64,000 bases of DNA from Nocardiopsis kunsanensis DSM 44524. GTDB lineage: Bacteria > Actinomycetota > Actinomycetes > Streptosporangiales > Streptosporangiaceae. The stretch lies in contig NZ_ANAY01000031.1 of NCBI RefSeq assembly GCF_000340965.1, positions 1 through 64,000 of the forward strand, written 5' to 3'. Numbering within the stretch: position 1 is the first letter of the stretch; each line of letters starts with the position of its first letter. Positions 53,605 to 63,058 of this stretch are shown here, one piece after another. The notes below the pieces were generated by a model. It ran no database searches. It was not told where the DNA came from and saw only the letters and a program-made list of their open reading frames with translations. A program made the translations under genes and the position numbers.

Positions 53605-54915
53605 GTGGAAACCAGGAGCCCGGGACACGGTCCCGTGTCCGTGAACGGCAAGGGAGCGGCGGGCGCCGTCCCCGGCGTCGGCGCTGCCCATGACGGCGGG
53701 CCGCACGGGTCCGCCCCTCCGGGCGGCGACGACGTCCTGAACAAGCGGGTGGAGGCTACCGTCGAATCGGTTGACGTACTGCTGGTCGAGGACGACCCCG
53801 GTGATGCCATGCTGGCCGAGGAATTGCTCGCCGACACGGTCCTGACCACCCGCATCACCTGGGTCGAGACACTCGCGGACGCCAGACCCGAGCTCCGCAA
53901 CTTCCGCGGCTGCGTCCTGTTGGACCTCAATCTGCCCGACGCGCACGGCCTGGACCTGCTGCGGCAGATCCTGGACGCCGCACCCTCGGCGGCCGTGGTG
54001 GTCCTGACCGGGCTCGACGACGAACACGAGGGTCTGGCCGCGGTCGCTGCCGGCGCCCAGGACTACCTCGTCAAAGGCCAGGTCGACGGCTCCCTGCTGG
54101 CGCGCAGCCTGCGCTACTCGGTCGAACGCAAACGCGCCGACGAGAACGTGCGCAAACTCCGTGAGGCCCGTATGCGCGCCCGCGAGAACATGCGCCTCGA
54201 ACGGGGCCTGCTGCCACAGGTGCTGCTGGAACGCTCCCCCCTCAGCCACCGTGCCTACTACCGCCCCGGCCGCAAACGCGCGCTCGTGGGCGGCGACTTC
54301 TACGACGCCGTCGAGAAGGACGGCACCACCCACGTGCTCATCGGCGACGTGAGCGGCCACGGCCCCGACGAGGCCGCCCTCGGTGTCAGCCTGCGTATCG
54401 CCTGGCGCGCTCTCATCATGGGCGGGGTGGCCGAGCGCGAGGTGCTCTCCCACCTCGAGGGGATCCTGGTCAGCGAACGCGCACAGGAGGAGATGTACGC
54501 GACGCTGTGCATGTCCAGCCTGGACACCGGTACCGACCGGATGCGGGTGCGCGTACTGGGCCATCCGCCTCCCATGGTCCTGCACGACGGTGCGGTCGAG
54601 GTCGTCCCGGCCTCGCCCCAGCCCCCGCTCGGGGTCCTTCCCGTGGATCCCGGCACCGAGCCCGACGTCTTCTCGCTGCCGGAGGGCTCCAGCGTGCTCT
54701 TCTACACCGACGGGCTCGTCGACGCGTACGACAACGGACCGCCCGAGCGCCTCGAGGTCGGGGGACTGCGCGACCTCGTGGCCCGCGTCGTGGACCAGGG
54801 CGTGTCCCTGAACCACTTGCCCGAGTACGTGGTCGACGAGGCCGAGCGCAGCAACGGCGGCCCCCTCCAGGACGACGTGGCCATGCTCCTGGTCAAGCAC
54901 GGGGACCCGCAGTGA
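53605..54915 (+). CDS. Response regulator fused to PP2C (SpoIIE) phosphatase
   Basis: A 436-residue signalling protein. An N-terminal low-complexity 50 residues precede a receiver ([15 protein letters not shown], phospho-acceptor Asp107 in LLDLNLPD, lysine in DYLVKGQ), a short coiled helix, and a PP2C/SpoIIE domain (VGGDFYDAV, GDVSGHGPDEA, DDVAMLLV with metal aspartates). RsbU/OsaC-type relatives dephosphorylate anti-anti-sigma proteins to free a stress sigma factor. The GTG at 53605 has GGAGG upstream. It overlaps the kinase gene by GTGA. Confidence 0.93.
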   Translation: METRSPGHGPVSVNGKGAAGAVPGVGAAHDGGPHGSAPPGGDDVLNKRVEATVESVDVLLVEDDPGDAMLAEELLADTVLTTRITWVETLADARPELRNFRGCVLLDLNLPDAHGLDLLRQILDAAPSAAVVVLTGLDDEHEGLAAVAAGAQDYLVKGQVDGSLLARSLRYSVERKRADENVRKLREARMRARENMRLERGLLPQVLLERSPLSHRAYYRPGRKRALVGGDFYDAVEKDGTTHVLIGDVSGHGPDEAALGVSLRIAWRALIMGGVAEREVLSHLEGILVSERAQEEMYATLCMSSLDTGTDRMRVRVLGHPPPMVLHDGAVEVVPASPQPPLGVLPVDPGTEPDVFSLPEGSSVLFYTDGLVDAYDNGPPERLEVGGLRDLVARVVDQGVSLNHLPEYVVDEAERSNGGPLQDDVAMLLVKHGDPQ

Positions 54916-56771
54916 GCGCCGGAGGCGGCACAGGCTCCGGCGACCACGAGAACCCACAAGGACACCAAGGCCCCCGGGACGGTGTTCCCGCCGCGCAGGG
55001 GGAGGGCACGGCCCAGGCCGGGGGAGCGGACCCGGAGGAGGACCCCGAGGGTTCGGCGAGCGGCCGGCGCCGCTCCGACGCCGGGACCCGGTTCGTGTAC
55101 GCGACCCCGCGCCCGCGCGTGCGTTCCACCCACGAGTCCTGGAGCCTGCGCCGCCGTGTCACCAGCCTGCTCACCGTCGTCGCAGTGGTACTGACCGTTG
55201 CGGTCTCGGTGATCACCCTGGCCGCGTTCCAGGCCCGCGACTCACTGAACATGCAGGTCGACTCGCTCACGCCCGCCCTGAGTGCCGTGGAACAGACCCG
55301 TGCCTCCTACCTGAGCCAGGACCATGCCCTGCGCGGCTACATCCTGACCCAGGACCGCGACTTCCTCCAGCCCTATGTCGAGGCCCGCCTCAACCTGCTG
55401 GAGCACCAGGCCGAGCTCACCCAGCTCGCCGAGGAGAACCCCGACGTCGCCGAGAACGTCAACGAACTCCTCGAGGCCGGCGAGGTCTGGTCCGACGAGT
55501 TCGCCGCACCCGCTCTGGAGCAGGTCGGCAACGGCGAGACCCCCTCCCAGGCCGATCTGCAACGCGGACGGGTCCTGTTCCTGGAACTCAACCGGGTCAG
55601 CGACGCCACCAGCCAGCAGCTCCAGGAGGAGATCGACGAGGCCCGCAGTGGTCTGACCCTGGCCACCCAGCAGGTCGTGGCCCTGCTCGTCCTGGTCGGG
55701 CTGGTCGTGGTGTTCCTGTCGGTGTTCCTGTGGGTCATGCTCCAGCAGTGGGTGCTGAGGCCCCTGGAGGAACTGGCCGGACACATGAGCCAGGTCTCGG
55801 AGGGTTACTACGCCCACCGGATCGTCCTGCACGGGCCGCCCGAGATCGTGCGTCTGGGCAAGGACGTGGACTCCATGCGCGAACGCATCGTCCAGGACCT
55901 CGACGAGGTCGCCTTCGCCCGGCGCAAACTCCAGGAACAGTCCACGCTCCTGGAGACCCAGACCGAGGAACTGCGCCGCTCCAACCTCGAACTCGAGCAG
56001 TTCGCCTACGTGGCCTCCCACGACCTGCAGGAGCCCCTGCGCAAGATCGCCAGCTTCGTGCAGCTCCTGCAACGGCGCTACCGGGGACAACTCGACGACC
56101 GTGCCGACTCCTACATCGATTTCGCGGTCGAGGGCGCCAAACGCATGCAGACCCTCATCAACGACTTGCTGGCCTTCTCCAGGGTCGGGCGCACCAAGAA
56201 CTTCGCGCCCGTGGACCTGGACAGGGCCTTCACCGACGCCCTCACCAGCCTCTCCGCGCGCCTGGAGGACGCGGACGCCGAGGTCACCGGGGACCGCATG
56301 CCCACCATCGAAGGCGACCGGACCCTGCTGACCCAGGTCTTCTTCAACCTCGTGGGGAACGCCGTGAAGTTCCGCGGCGAGGAACCGCCCCGCGTGCACG
56401 TCGACGTGCGCCGGGAGGGCGAGGAGTGGATCTTCTGCTGCACCGACAACGGGATCGGGATCGAACCGCAGTACGCGGACCGCATCTTCGTGATCTTCCA
56501 GCGGTTGCATACCCGGGACAAGTACTCCGGTACCGGGATCGGCCTGTCCATGTGCAAGAAGATCGTGGAGTTCCACGGTGGCCGGATCTGGCTGGACACC
56601 TCCGAGCGCGAGCCCGGCCGGAGCGGAACCCGCATATGCTGGTCCCTGCCCGTGGGGGCCGAGGAGGAAGGGGACGAGCGCGCCGAGGACGGCCAGGGCT
56701 CCGAACCCGGCGGTGCCGGAACGGGCCCCTCCGAGGGATCCGACAGCGGTACGGTTTCCTCCGACGACTAG
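54912..56771 (+). CDS. Sensor histidine kinase (CHASE3-HAMP-HisKA-HATPase)
   Basis: A 619-residue membrane kinase. A polar N-terminus of 75 residues precedes TM1 (near 85-106), a CHASE3-like extracellular helical domain to about 250, TM2 (near 255-277) and HAMP. The H-box [16 protein letters not shown] carries His370 and is of the bacteriophytochrome type; the ATPase boxes are [15 protein letters not shown] and [12 protein letters not shown]. The start overlaps the previous stop, so coupling is tight. It probably phosphorylates both the flanking receivers. The acidic tail is disordered. Confidence 0.93.
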   Translation: MSAGGGTGSGDHENPQGHQGPRDGVPAAQGEGTAQAGGADPEEDPEGSASGRRRSDAGTRFVYATPRPRVRSTHESWSLRRRVTSLLTVVAVVLTVAVSVITLAAFQARDSLNMQVDSLTPALSAVEQTRASYLSQDHALRGYILTQDRDFLQPYVEARLNLLEHQAELTQLAEENPDVAENVNELLEAGEVWSDEFAAPALEQVGNGETPSQADLQRGRVLFLELNRVSDATSQQLQEEIDEARSGLTLATQQVVALLVLVGLVVVFLSVFLWVMLQQWVLRPLEELAGHMSQVSEGYYAHRIVLHGPPEIVRLGKDVDSMRERIVQDLDEVAFARRKLQEQSTLLETQTEELRRSNLELEQFAYVASHDLQEPLRKIASFVQLLQRRYRGQLDDRADSYIDFAVEGAKRMQTLINDLLAFSRVGRTKNFAPVDLDRAFTDALTSLSARLEDADAEVTGDRMPTIEGDRTLLTQVFFNLVGNAVKFRGEEPPRVHVDVRREGEEWIFCCTDNGIGIEPQYADRIFVIFQRLHTRDKYSGTGIGLSMCKKIVEFHGGRIWLDTSEREPGRSGTRICWSLPVGAEEEGDERAEDGQGSEPGGAGTGPSEGSDSGTVSSDD

Positions 56772-56802
56772 GGGTCCCCCCGGTCACCGGGGGTCTGCAA
56801 GC

Positions 56803-57249
56803 GTGAGCGAGGTCATGTTGGTGCATCCGATCGAGGTGCTGCTGGTCGAGGACGACCCCGGTGACGTCCTGATGACCAAGGAGGCGTTCGAGGAACACAA
56901 GGTGGGCAACCGCCTCCACGTGGTCTCCGACGGCGTCGAAGCCCTGCGGTTCCTCCGCCGCGAGGGGGAGTACGCCGAGGCACCCCGGCCCCATCTGATC
57001 CTGCTCGACCTCAACCTCCCCCGGAAGGACGGGCGCGAGGTCCTGGAGGAGGTCAAGAACGACGAGGCCCTCGCACACATCCCCGTGGTCGTGCTCACCA
57101 CCTCCGAGGCCGAGGAGGACGTGCTGCGCAGCTACCGCCTGCACGCCAACGCCTACGTGCCCAAGCCCGTGGACTTCGACCAGTTCATCCAGGTCGTCCG
57201 CAAGATCGACGACTTCTTCGTCACCATCGTGCGCCTGCCCCAGTCGTAG
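56803..57249 (+). CDS. Single-domain response regulator (Rcp1-like)
   Basis: A 148-residue receiver without output domain. Acidic pocket EDDPGD, phospho-acceptor Asp69 in [11 protein letters not shown], and [11 protein letters not shown] give the Rcp1/CheY-like group that pairs with phytochrome-class kinases. Start is GTG 56803 or ATG 56815. It follows the kinase by 31 bases and may act as phosphate sink or relay to the PP2C protein. Confidence 0.9.
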   Translation: MSEVMLVHPIEVLLVEDDPGDVLMTKEAFEEHKVGNRLHVVSDGVEALRFLRREGEYAEAPRPHLILLDLNLPRKDGREVLEEVKNDEALAHIPVVVLTTSEAEEDVLRSYRLHANAYVPKPVDFDQFIQVVRKIDDFFVTIVRLPQS

Positions 57250-57374
57250 GCCGTCGGCGGCGTGGCCGGAACACCGGTCCATGACCCCCTCCGCGCCTCC
57301 CGCGGCCCGGGCACGGGGCCGGACCCGCGAAGCAGGGGCAGGCCAACCGGCGCGTTCTCCGTTACGGTGAGGGC

Positions 57375-57908
57375 ATGAGCTTGCCGAAGCAGCGGGACCC
57401 CGAGGGCCCTTACCGCATCGTCGTGGTGTGTCTGGGCAACATCTGTCGTTCACCCATGGCCGAGCAGGTGTTGCGGGCCGACCTCGACCGCGCCGGCCTC
57501 GGCGACCGGGTCGAGGTCACCAGCTCCGGTACCGGCGACTGGCACGTCGGCGGCACCATGGACCCCCGCGCCGCCTCCATCCTGGGTGTGCACGGTTACC
57601 CCGTGGAACACACCGCACGCCAGTTCCGGCCCACCGACCTGGCCGACGCCGACCTCGTACTGGCGATGGACCTGGACAACCACGAGGAGCTCTCCGCCGC
57701 TGTCACCGGTCAGGGCGCCGAGCACGGTTTCGATCCCTCGCGCCTGCGCCTGTTCCGTTCCTTCGCCCCCGGCATCGGCCCCAACCCCGAGGTGCCCGAC
57801 CCCTACTACGGGGGGGACGACGGGTTCACCGCGGTGCTCAACATGGTCGAGGCCGCCGCCAAGGGGCTCACCGACCAGCTCGACGAGCACTTGAACCCCG
57901 GAGGCTGA
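57375..57908 (+). CDS. Low molecular weight protein-tyrosine phosphatase
   Basis: A 177-residue enzyme. The P-loop CLGNICRS has nucleophile Cys19 and Arg25; the acid DPYYGG lies near 140. Length is normal. It precedes a fructosamine kinase-family gene by only three bases, an arrangement seen in many actinobacteria and cyanobacteria, and may act on sugar phosphates or proteins. Confidence 0.94.
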   Translation: MSLPKQRDPEGPYRIVVVCLGNICRSPMAEQVLRADLDRAGLGDRVEVTSSGTGDWHVGGTMDPRAASILGVHGYPVEHTARQFRPTDLADADLVLAMDLDNHEELSAAVTGQGAEHGFDPSRLRLFRSFAPGIGPNPEVPDPYYGGDDGFTAVLNMVEAAAKGLTDQLDEHLNPGG

Positions 57909-57911
57909 CCG

Positions 57912-58859
57912 GTGGAGGGCGAACCGACCACGCGCGGCGTCCAGGACGGGGACCGGACCGTCCCCGAACGGGGGGACCATCCCCGCGACCCCGTCACCGG
58001 AACCATGGCCGAACGCTTGGGCGTGATCATGGACCGGCCCGTGCGCCGCGCCGCCCTGGCCGGAAGCAGCCACGACTGGGAGATCACCTACGCCGAACTC
58101 GACGACGGCACCCGCCTGTTCGTCAAGGCACTGCCCCGCCGTGCCCCCGCCCACGGGGTGCTCAGCGCCGAGGCCCGCGGTCTCGCGTGGCTCGGGCAGG
58201 CGTTCGGTTCACCCGCCCTGAGCCCCCTGGCCTGGGACGAACGTATCGTCGTGCTCCCGTGGGTGGCCGAGGACGAACCCACCCCGGCCGCGGCCGAACG
58301 CCTCGGCCGCCAGTTGGCCGGTCTCCACCTGACCGGTGCCGCGCACCACGGTGCCCCGTGGGAGGGCTACATCGGTCCGTTGCCGATGGACAACACCCCT
58401 TCCGACCACTGGCCCTCCTTCTTCGCCGAGCAGCGGCTGCGCCCCTACCTGCGCCGCGCCCTCGACCAGGGCTCCCTCACACCCGCCGACGGCCGGGTCA
58501 TCGAACGCGCCGTCGACTCGGTCGCCGAGCTCGCCGGCCCAGCCGAACCACCCGCACGGATCCACGGCGACCTGTGGAGCGGCAACGTGCTCTGGCGCGG
58601 ACCGGACGCCGTCCTCATCGATCCGGCCGCCCACGGTGGGCACCGGGAGAGCGACCTGGCCATGCTCTCCCTGTTCGGCCTGCCCTACCTCGACCGGGTC
58701 CGCGACGCCTACAACGAGGTCGCCCCCCTGGCCGAGGGGTGGCGCACCCGTGTGTCCCTGCACCAGCTCCACCCGCTGCTGGTGCACGTGTGCCTGTTCG
58801 GCGCCGCCTACCGCACCACCGCCCTGGATGCCGCACGGGCCGCGCTGCGCAGTGGGTGA
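57912..58859 (+). CDS. Fructosamine kinase family protein
   Basis: A 315-residue kinase of the FN3K/APH superfamily that phosphorylates glycated amines for repair. The catalytic segment is ARIHGDLWSGNVLWRG and the metal-binding LIDPAAHGGHRESDLAML. The first 40 residues are extra. GTG start three bases after the phosphatase; together they may handle deglycation (kinase then phosphatase). Confidence 0.92.
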   Translation: MEGEPTTRGVQDGDRTVPERGDHPRDPVTGTMAERLGVIMDRPVRRAALAGSSHDWEITYAELDDGTRLFVKALPRRAPAHGVLSAEARGLAWLGQAFGSPALSPLAWDERIVVLPWVAEDEPTPAAAERLGRQLAGLHLTGAAHHGAPWEGYIGPLPMDNTPSDHWPSFFAEQRLRPYLRRALDQGSLTPADGRVIERAVDSVAELAGPAEPPARIHGDLWSGNVLWRGPDAVLIDPAAHGGHRESDLAMLSLFGLPYLDRVRDAYNEVAPLAEGWRTRVSLHQLHPLLVHVCLFGAAYRTTALDAARAALRSG

Positions 58860-58963
58860 GCACCCCGGGGCCGCACGGTGGTGCCGGAAACGGACACCCG
58901 GTCGAACGTGAGGGTCCTCACGCTCCGGCCCCGCACGGGCGCACGGGTGGTTGGATTGACGGC

Positions 58964-60031
58964 ATGGAGCACGAACACGACGGTCCCGACCTGCACGTGG
59001 CCCTCATCGGCTACGGCAAGGGCGGAGAGGTCTTCCACGCCCCGCTGATCGACGCCGTTCCCGGGCTGCGCCTGTCGGCCGTGGTCACCGGAGACCCCGA
59101 ACGACAACGGGCGGTGCGCGAGCGCTATCCCGACACCACCGTGTACGCGAGCGTCGCCGATCTGTGGGCACGCGCCGACCGGTACGAGATCGCCGTCGTC
59201 TCCACACCCAACGACACCCACGCGCCCCTGGCCCGGGCGGCCCTGGAAGCCGGGATGGCCGTGGTCGTGGACAAACCGTTCGCGCTCACCTCGGCGCACG
59301 CACGTGAGCTCACCGCCCTGGCCGAGGAACTCGACCAGGTGCTGACCGTGTACCACAACCGCCGCTGGGACTCCGACTTCCTGACCCTGTGGCACCTCAT
59401 CGAGGAAGGAAGCCTCGGACAGGTGCACCGGTTCGAGTCGCGGTTCGAACGTTGGCGTCCGAGAGCCAAGGACACTTGGCGCGACGCCGGCGGCGTGGAG
59501 AACGGCGCCGGGATCCTCTACGACCTGGGCCCGCACCTGATCGACCAGGCCGTGAACCTGTTCGGTCCCGTGGCGACGGTGTACGCGGAGATCTCGGCGC
59601 TACGGGAAGGTGTGTACGCCGACGACGACGTCTTCCTCGCCCTGCAGCACGCCCGCGGGGCCCGCTCCCACCTGTGGGTGAGCGCGCTGGCCGCCGCGCC
59701 CGGACCCCGGTTCCGGGTGCTGGGCGACGCCGGGGCGTTCGTGGTCCAGGACCTGGACGGCCAGGAGGAACGCCTCACAGCGGGGGAGGCTCCGGACGCC
59801 GACGACTGGGGTGCGGTCCCCGAGGAACGCTGGGGCCGCCTGTTCACCGACGGGTGGTCCCGCCCCGTGCCCAGCGCCCGGGGCGCCTACCCCGAGTTCT
59901 GGGCCGGTGTTCGCGACGCGGTGGGCGAGGGCGAACCGCTGCCGGTGGACCTGCACGAGGTCGTGCACGGGCTGGAGGTCGTCGAGGCCGCCCGCCGCAG
60001 CGCCCGTACCGGGTCGGTCGTGGAGCTGTGA
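58964..60031 (+). CDS. Gfo/Idh/MocA family oxidoreductase
   Basis: A 355-residue NAD(P)-dependent sugar or inositol dehydrogenase. Dinucleotide motif VALIGYGKGGEVFHAPL, the EKP-type motif as VVDKPFAL (Asp for Glu) and LGPHLIDQA with the catalytic His are seen. The ATG at 58964 lies eight bases after TTGGAT (58951-58956), which suggests a leaderless start. Substrate unknown. Confidence 0.92.
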   Translation: MEHEHDGPDLHVALIGYGKGGEVFHAPLIDAVPGLRLSAVVTGDPERQRAVRERYPDTTVYASVADLWARADRYEIAVVSTPNDTHAPLARAALEAGMAVVVDKPFALTSAHARELTALAEELDQVLTVYHNRRWDSDFLTLWHLIEEGSLGQVHRFESRFERWRPRAKDTWRDAGGVENGAGILYDLGPHLIDQAVNLFGPVATVYAEISALREGVYADDDVFLALQHARGARSHLWVSALAAAPGPRFRVLGDAGAFVVQDLDGQEERLTAGEAPDADDWGAVPEERWGRLFTDGWSRPVPSARGAYPEFWAGVRDAVGEGEPLPVDLHEVVHGLEVVEAARRSARTGSVVEL

Positions 60032-60203
60032 ACCCGACCGGGACCGTCCGGGCGGCCGGCGCGGAACCGTCCGGTCACCACGGCCGGCGGCGGGGCCACG
60101 AGTGGGGCGTCCGTGCCTGTGGACGGCGTCCCCACCCTTCCTTCTTGCGTTTATGTTGGAGGGGCTCTTCCCATGGCCCCACAGACCGAGAAGGAGACGT
60201 ACC

Positions 60204-61565
60204 GTGGCTCAGGTACTCGTGGTCGCGGACGACCTCACCGGTGCCAACGCCACCGGTGCCCGGTTCGCCCGCACCGGCATGCGTGTGACCACGGTGACCC
60301 CCGAACACGTCAGCCAGGTCTCCGGCGACCACGACGTCGTCGTGGCCAACCTCGACAGCCGACACGTACCCGCCGAGCAGGCCTCGGACCTGGTCACCGA
60401 CGTGGTCGAGGCGGTGTGGCCGGTCGGGCTCGTGGTCAAGCGCACCGACACCACCCTGCGCGGGAACATCGGGGCCGAGCTGGAGGCCGCCTACGAGGCC
60501 GTGCGCGAGCGCGTTCCCAAGGGCACCCGTGTACGGGTGTTGTTCGCCCCCGCCTTCCCCGGCGGCGGACGTATCACCGAGGACGGTGTGCAGCTGCTCA
60601 ACGGGGTCCCGTTGGAGAGCACGGACCTGGCGCAGGACCCGCTGTGGCCCATGGGCACCAGTGTCGTACGCGACATCCTCGCCGAACAGACCTCCCTGGC
60701 CGTGCGGCACGTGCCGGTCCGCCGGGTCACCCGCGCCATGCTCACCGCGGACCTGCTGTCCGGGGACGAACCGATCGTGTTGTGCGATGCCGATTCCGAG
60801 CAGCACCTGTCCGACATCGCCGAGGCCGCGGCCGCCGCCCACCACGAGGACGGGACCGTGTGGGTCGCCGTCGACCCGGGCCCCACCGGGGCCCTGCTCG
60901 CTTACGCGCTGCGCCTGCGCGGCCAGGCCGGCACACGCGGCCCGCTGCTCGGTGTCTCCGCCAGTACCACCGGGCTGACCGCGCGCCAGCTCACCACGGT
61001 GGCCCGCACCGGTGCGGTGCGGTTCGTGGACCTGGACGCGGCCGCACTGAGCGACCCCGGTGACGGCCACGCCGACACCGTGGCGGAGGAGCTCACCGTC
61101 CAGCTGACCTCTTCCGGTTTTCCCGACCTGTGTGTGCTGCGGTTGACCAGCAGCACCGAGCAGGTGCGCGCGCTCTCGGCCCAGGACCGCGCCGAGCTGC
61201 CCGTACGTATCGCGCGGCTGGTCTCGGAGGTCATCCACGAACTCGCCGACACCGAGGGGCCCCAGGCGTTGCCCAGCGGCCTGTACCTGACCGGCGGTGA
61301 CCTGGTGGCGAGCCTGCTCGACGAGCTCGGGGTGCACGCCTTCGACGTGGGCGGGGAGGTCGTGCCGCTGGCCGTGCACGGACACCTCAGCGGGGGACCG
61401 CTCGACGGGACGCCCGTGGTTACCAAGGGCGGGCTCGTGGGGGACGAGATCACACTGGTGGAGTGCCTGGCCAAACTCCGACGAGCGGTGCAGAGCCGAC
61501 TGCGCCAGGTGCACTCGGAGGTTTCGGAACACGTGGTCCCGGTCCTGAGCAAGGACCCCGCCTGA
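60204..61565 (+). CDS. Four-carbon acid sugar kinase family protein (DUF1537)
   Basis: A 453-residue kinase of the OtnK/DtnK family, which phosphorylates four-carbon acid sugars such as erythronate or threonate. N-terminal sugar-binding signature VVADDLTGANATGARFARTG; C-terminal nucleotide site SGLYLTGGDLVASLL and VVTKGGLVGDE. The GTG at 60204 with AAGGAG upstream is chosen over a long open upstream frame. The usual partner dehydrogenase or aldolase genes are not adjacent, other than a Gfo/Idh gene. Confidence 0.92.
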   Translation: MAQVLVVADDLTGANATGARFARTGMRVTTVTPEHVSQVSGDHDVVVANLDSRHVPAEQASDLVTDVVEAVWPVGLVVKRTDTTLRGNIGAELEAAYEAVRERVPKGTRVRVLFAPAFPGGGRITEDGVQLLNGVPLESTDLAQDPLWPMGTSVVRDILAEQTSLAVRHVPVRRVTRAMLTADLLSGDEPIVLCDADSEQHLSDIAEAAAAAHHEDGTVWVAVDPGPTGALLAYALRLRGQAGTRGPLLGVSASTTGLTARQLTTVARTGAVRFVDLDAAALSDPGDGHADTVAEELTVQLTSSGFPDLCVLRLTSSTEQVRALSAQDRAELPVRIARLVSEVIHELADTEGPQALPSGLYLTGGDLVASLLDELGVHAFDVGGEVVPLAVHGHLSGGPLDGTPVVTKGGLVGDEITLVECLAKLRRAVQSRLRQVHSEVSEHVVPVLSKDPA

Positions 61566-61711
61566 GCGGTTGCGTGCCGCGCCCGGCCCCTCTCTCCCGC
61601 AGGTCCGGGGACCGACGTTCACCCGGGCACGGGTGCACGTGTCGCGCGTGCCGCGGCGTAGGACCTTCGGCCGGGGACGTGCAACGCGGTTCCACTGCAC
61701 GGCCCCGTACG

Positions 61712-61742
61712 GGACCGGCACCCCTCGTGCGGCGTCCGGTCC
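61712..61742. terminator. Possible bidirectional terminator
   Basis: GGACCGG (61712-61718) pairs with CCGGTCC (61736-61742) over a 17-base loop between convergent genes. Confidence 0.4.
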
Positions 61743-61752
61743 GGAGCAGGGC

Positions 61753-62637
61753 TCAGGCGGTGACGTGCTCGTTGACGAGCTTGCCGACCTGTTCGGCCAG
61801 GAACCCCGGCATCTCCAGCGGCCCCATGTGACCGACCCCGCCGATCTCCACGGGCCGGTCGGCGCCGGGGATCACCGAGGCCGTGTGGTGGGCGTGCCAC
61901 GGCGGGGTCATCTTGTCCTCTGATCCCGCCACGATCACGGTCGGGGCGGTGATCCGTGCTGCGTCGCGGTCGATGTCGAGATGGTTCAGGACCGCGCCCC
62001 AACGGCCGCGCGCGATGCCGTTGCACTCGTGCACCATACGCACGCACAGATTCACCGTGCGGGGATCGGCGTCCCTGCCCATCGTGATGTACTTCAGCGC
62101 GGCGGTGGTGGCGGCGTTGCGGGGACCGAGGGGGAGCGGGGCCTGGAGGAAACCCTTCGTGGCCAGTGCGGCGAAGGGCGAGGGCAGGGGGAAGACGGTG
62201 GAACGCTGCGGTAGTTCGACGGAGCCGGTGTTGGTCAGCAGCACCGCGCCGATCTTGTCGTGGAAGGTGTTTCTCCCACCGGAGGCCATGATCGTCATGC
62301 CGCCCATGCTGTGCCCGGCCACGACCGCCTTCCGGCCCTCGGACACGGTCGCCTCCAGTACCGCGCACAGGTCGTCGGCGAGCTTGTGCGGCCCGTACCC
62401 GGCCTCGGTCAACGGCTGCTGGGAACGGCCGTGCCCGCGCTGGTCGTACAGGACCACGCGCAGGTTCGGGTCGAGTTCGCGTACGACCGGGCCCCAGGAG
62501 GCGAGGGAGGTCGCCCAGCAGTGGGAGAGGACCACGGTCGGTCCGTCCTCGGGGCCGCGTACCTCCACGTGCAGGAGGGTGCCGTCGTCGGACCGGACCT
62601 GCAGGTCGTCGGCCGGGCCCAGGTGTCGGGTTGCCAT
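61753..62637 (-). CDS. Alpha/beta-fold hydrolase
   Basis: A 294-residue hydrolase. Nucleophile in VAGHSMGGMT, acid Asp likely in VAGSEDKMTP and His in GGVGHMGPLE. DQRGHGRS is typical of the esterase and haloperoxidase-like group. Third gene of a left-running unit with a monooxygenase and DUF4873 protein, so it may hydrolyse the ester made by the monooxygenase (inference). Confidence 0.92.
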   Translation of the reverse strand: MATRHLGPADDLQVRSDDGTLLHVEVRGPEDGPTVVLSHCWATSLASWGPVVRELDPNLRVVLYDQRGHGRSQQPLTEAGYGPHKLADDLCAVLEATVSEGRKAVVAGHSMGGMTIMASGGRNTFHDKIGAVLLTNTGSVELPQRSTVFPLPSPFAALATKGFLQAPLPLGPRNAATTAALKYITMGRDADPRTVNLCVRMVHECNGIARGRWGAVLNHLDIDRDAARITAPTVIVAGSEDKMTPPWHAHHTASVIPGADRPVEIGGVGHMGPLEMPGFLAEQVGKLVNEHVTA

Positions 62638-62712
62638 CGGGGATACCTCTCGCTCGGGGTGAAGGGTGGGGCCCGGACCGGTGCGTGGCCCGGGGCGGGT
62701 TCGCAGGGGTGG

Positions 62713-63045
62713 TCAGTCGTCGAGCTCGACCTCGGGGACCGCGAAGGGCGGCGTTCCGGCCCCGCTCACGGGGTGCCCTCCCCACAGGTTGGGCGCGTCG
62801 AGGGTTCCGGTGCCCTCGTGCCCTTCGGGGGTGCGGACCACGACCTCGCGCACCCCGTTCTCGTAGGCCGCGGTGATCTCGTCGCTGGCGGACAGGCGCC
62901 CCTTCCAGCGGTAGTCACCGGTGTGGGGGGAGAAATGGCCCGCGATGTGGGCGCGCACGTCGGCCGTACCTTCCTGCTCCCCGCCGGACAGGAGCACCGT
63001 GACGACGCCCCGGTATTCTTCTTCGCCGTCGTCGAAGCCGCTCAA
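62713..63045 (-). CDS. DUF4873 domain-containing protein
   Basis: A 110-residue protein, the entire DUF4873 domain (EYRGVVTVLLSGGEQEGTADVRAHIAGHFSPHTGDYRWKGRL). This domain often occurs as the C-terminal part of actinobacterial flavin monooxygenases; here it is a separate gene starting 13 bases after the monooxygenase stop. Its role may be to bind or present the substrate. Confidence 0.88.
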   Translation of the reverse strand: MSGFDDGEEEYRGVVTVLLSGGEQEGTADVRAHIAGHFSPHTGDYRWKGRLSASDEITAAYENGVREVVVRTPEGHEGTGTLDAPNLWGGHPVSGAGTPPFAVPEVELDD

Positions 63046-63058
63046 GCTGTGTCCTTTC

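Noticed and set aside
57428..58963. Upstream extension of the Gfo/Idh gene across two other genes
   Set aside because: The extra 512 residues are a frame shadow (Arg/Pro/His-rich) of the phosphatase and kinase genes; the dehydrogenase starts at 58964.
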